A stretch of DNA of 64,000 nt, taken from NCBI GenBank assembly GCA_040904925.1, contig JBBDSP010000003.1, positions 1 through 64,000 on the forward strand. The letters are read 5' to 3'. The position numbers were made by a program, and so were the translations under genes. This document shows positions 63,996-64,000 of this stretch, one piece after another. A model generated the notes under the pieces. That model was given only the letters and a program-made list of their open reading frames with translations, did no database searches and had not been told where the DNA came from. Source of the DNA: Gracilimonas sp040904925 (GTDB lineage Bacteria > Bacteroidota > Rhodothermia > Balneolales > Balneolaceae). Every line of letters begins with the position of its first letter. The first letter of the stretch is position 1.

Positions 63996-64000
63996 ATGTC
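63996..64000 (+). CDS. Probable first codon of a gene cut by the window edge
   Basis: An ATG at 63996 is preceded by GGAG (63985-63988) at a normal distance, after about 225 bp of AT-rich non-coding DNA divergent from the sigma factor gene. Only five bases are in view, so the product is unknown. A gene start here would explain the size of the gap. Confidence 0.4.

Noticed and set aside
1..64000. tRNA, rRNA, CRISPR, prophage or IS genes
   Set aside because: No cloverleaf with a T-loop, no regular repeat-spacer array, and no transposase, integrase or capsid frame was seen; short RNA genes could still be missed by eye.

Overview
The window is ordinary chromosomal DNA of a heterotrophic, aerobic bacterium that looks like a member of the Balneolota/Bacteroidota side of the tree (Balneola, Gracilimonas or Rhodohalobacter would fit). 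That placement is an inference. It rests on moderate GC, a menaquinone-type three-gene succinate dehydrogenase, a DUF4296 lipoprotein, an XrtF-like exosortase, many TTG starts with weak ribosome binding sites, and small intergenic palindromes in many gaps. There is no rRNA, tRNA, CRISPR array, prophage or insertion sequence that I can recognise. Coding density is high and genes lie on both strands in short operons.

Layout. 1-6.6 kb: a gap with palindromic repeats, lysine 6-aminotransferase, a short-chain dehydrogenase, a small lipoprotein, purL and a HAD phosphatase. 6.6-8.6 kb: a LemA/TPM/TPM envelope module. 8.6-10.3 kb: an Lrp regulator overlapping a methionine gamma-lyase. 10.5-15.4 kb: an exosortase operon (exosortase, small membrane partner, glycerate 2-kinase) divergent from a large six-SLBB polysaccharide export protein. 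15.4-18.6 kb: a TetR regulator and a FadE-type acyl-CoA dehydrogenase. 18.6-20.5 kb: trmB, pdxH and a thioredoxin-like protein. 20.5-25.1 kb: an orphan small protein, an MscS channel, and a 1007-residue P-loop ATPase that I do not recognise, 4 bp upstream of the channel gene. 25.2-29.9 kb: cell-wall amidase, uridine kinase and a secreted S9 peptidase.

29.9-37.5 kb: type III pantothenate kinase, a second dehydrogenase, a DUF4296 lipoprotein, RecQ, a GH114-like lipoprotein, a fasciclin protein, an acetyltransferase, a class V aminotransferase and a DUF1059 protein. 37.6-41.2 kb: sdhCAB. 41.4-47.7 kb: YigZ, a cobalamin adenosyltransferase, a phosphoglucosamine mutase, MsrB, then yicC-gmk-rpoZ-coaBC. 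47.8-55.3 kb: a YghO-like protein, an exported protein plus lipase, ubiE/menG-fabZ-panB-surE, a phosphatase, a membrane protein and ComF. 55.4-64 kb: a RodZ-like protein, ligA, alanine dehydrogenase, a membrane protein, acetyl-CoA synthetase, an exported membrane protein, an ECF-like sigma factor, and the probable first codon of a gene running off the right edge.

How it fits together: much of the content is core metabolism and envelope upkeep. Coenzyme A supply is spread over panB, coaX and coaBC; acetate and fatty-acid use over acs and fadE; respiration over sdhCAB and menG. The most unusual items are the ATPase/MscS pair, the exosortase next to polysaccharide export, and a set of intergenic hairpins whose arms are short repeated words that differ from locus to locus.
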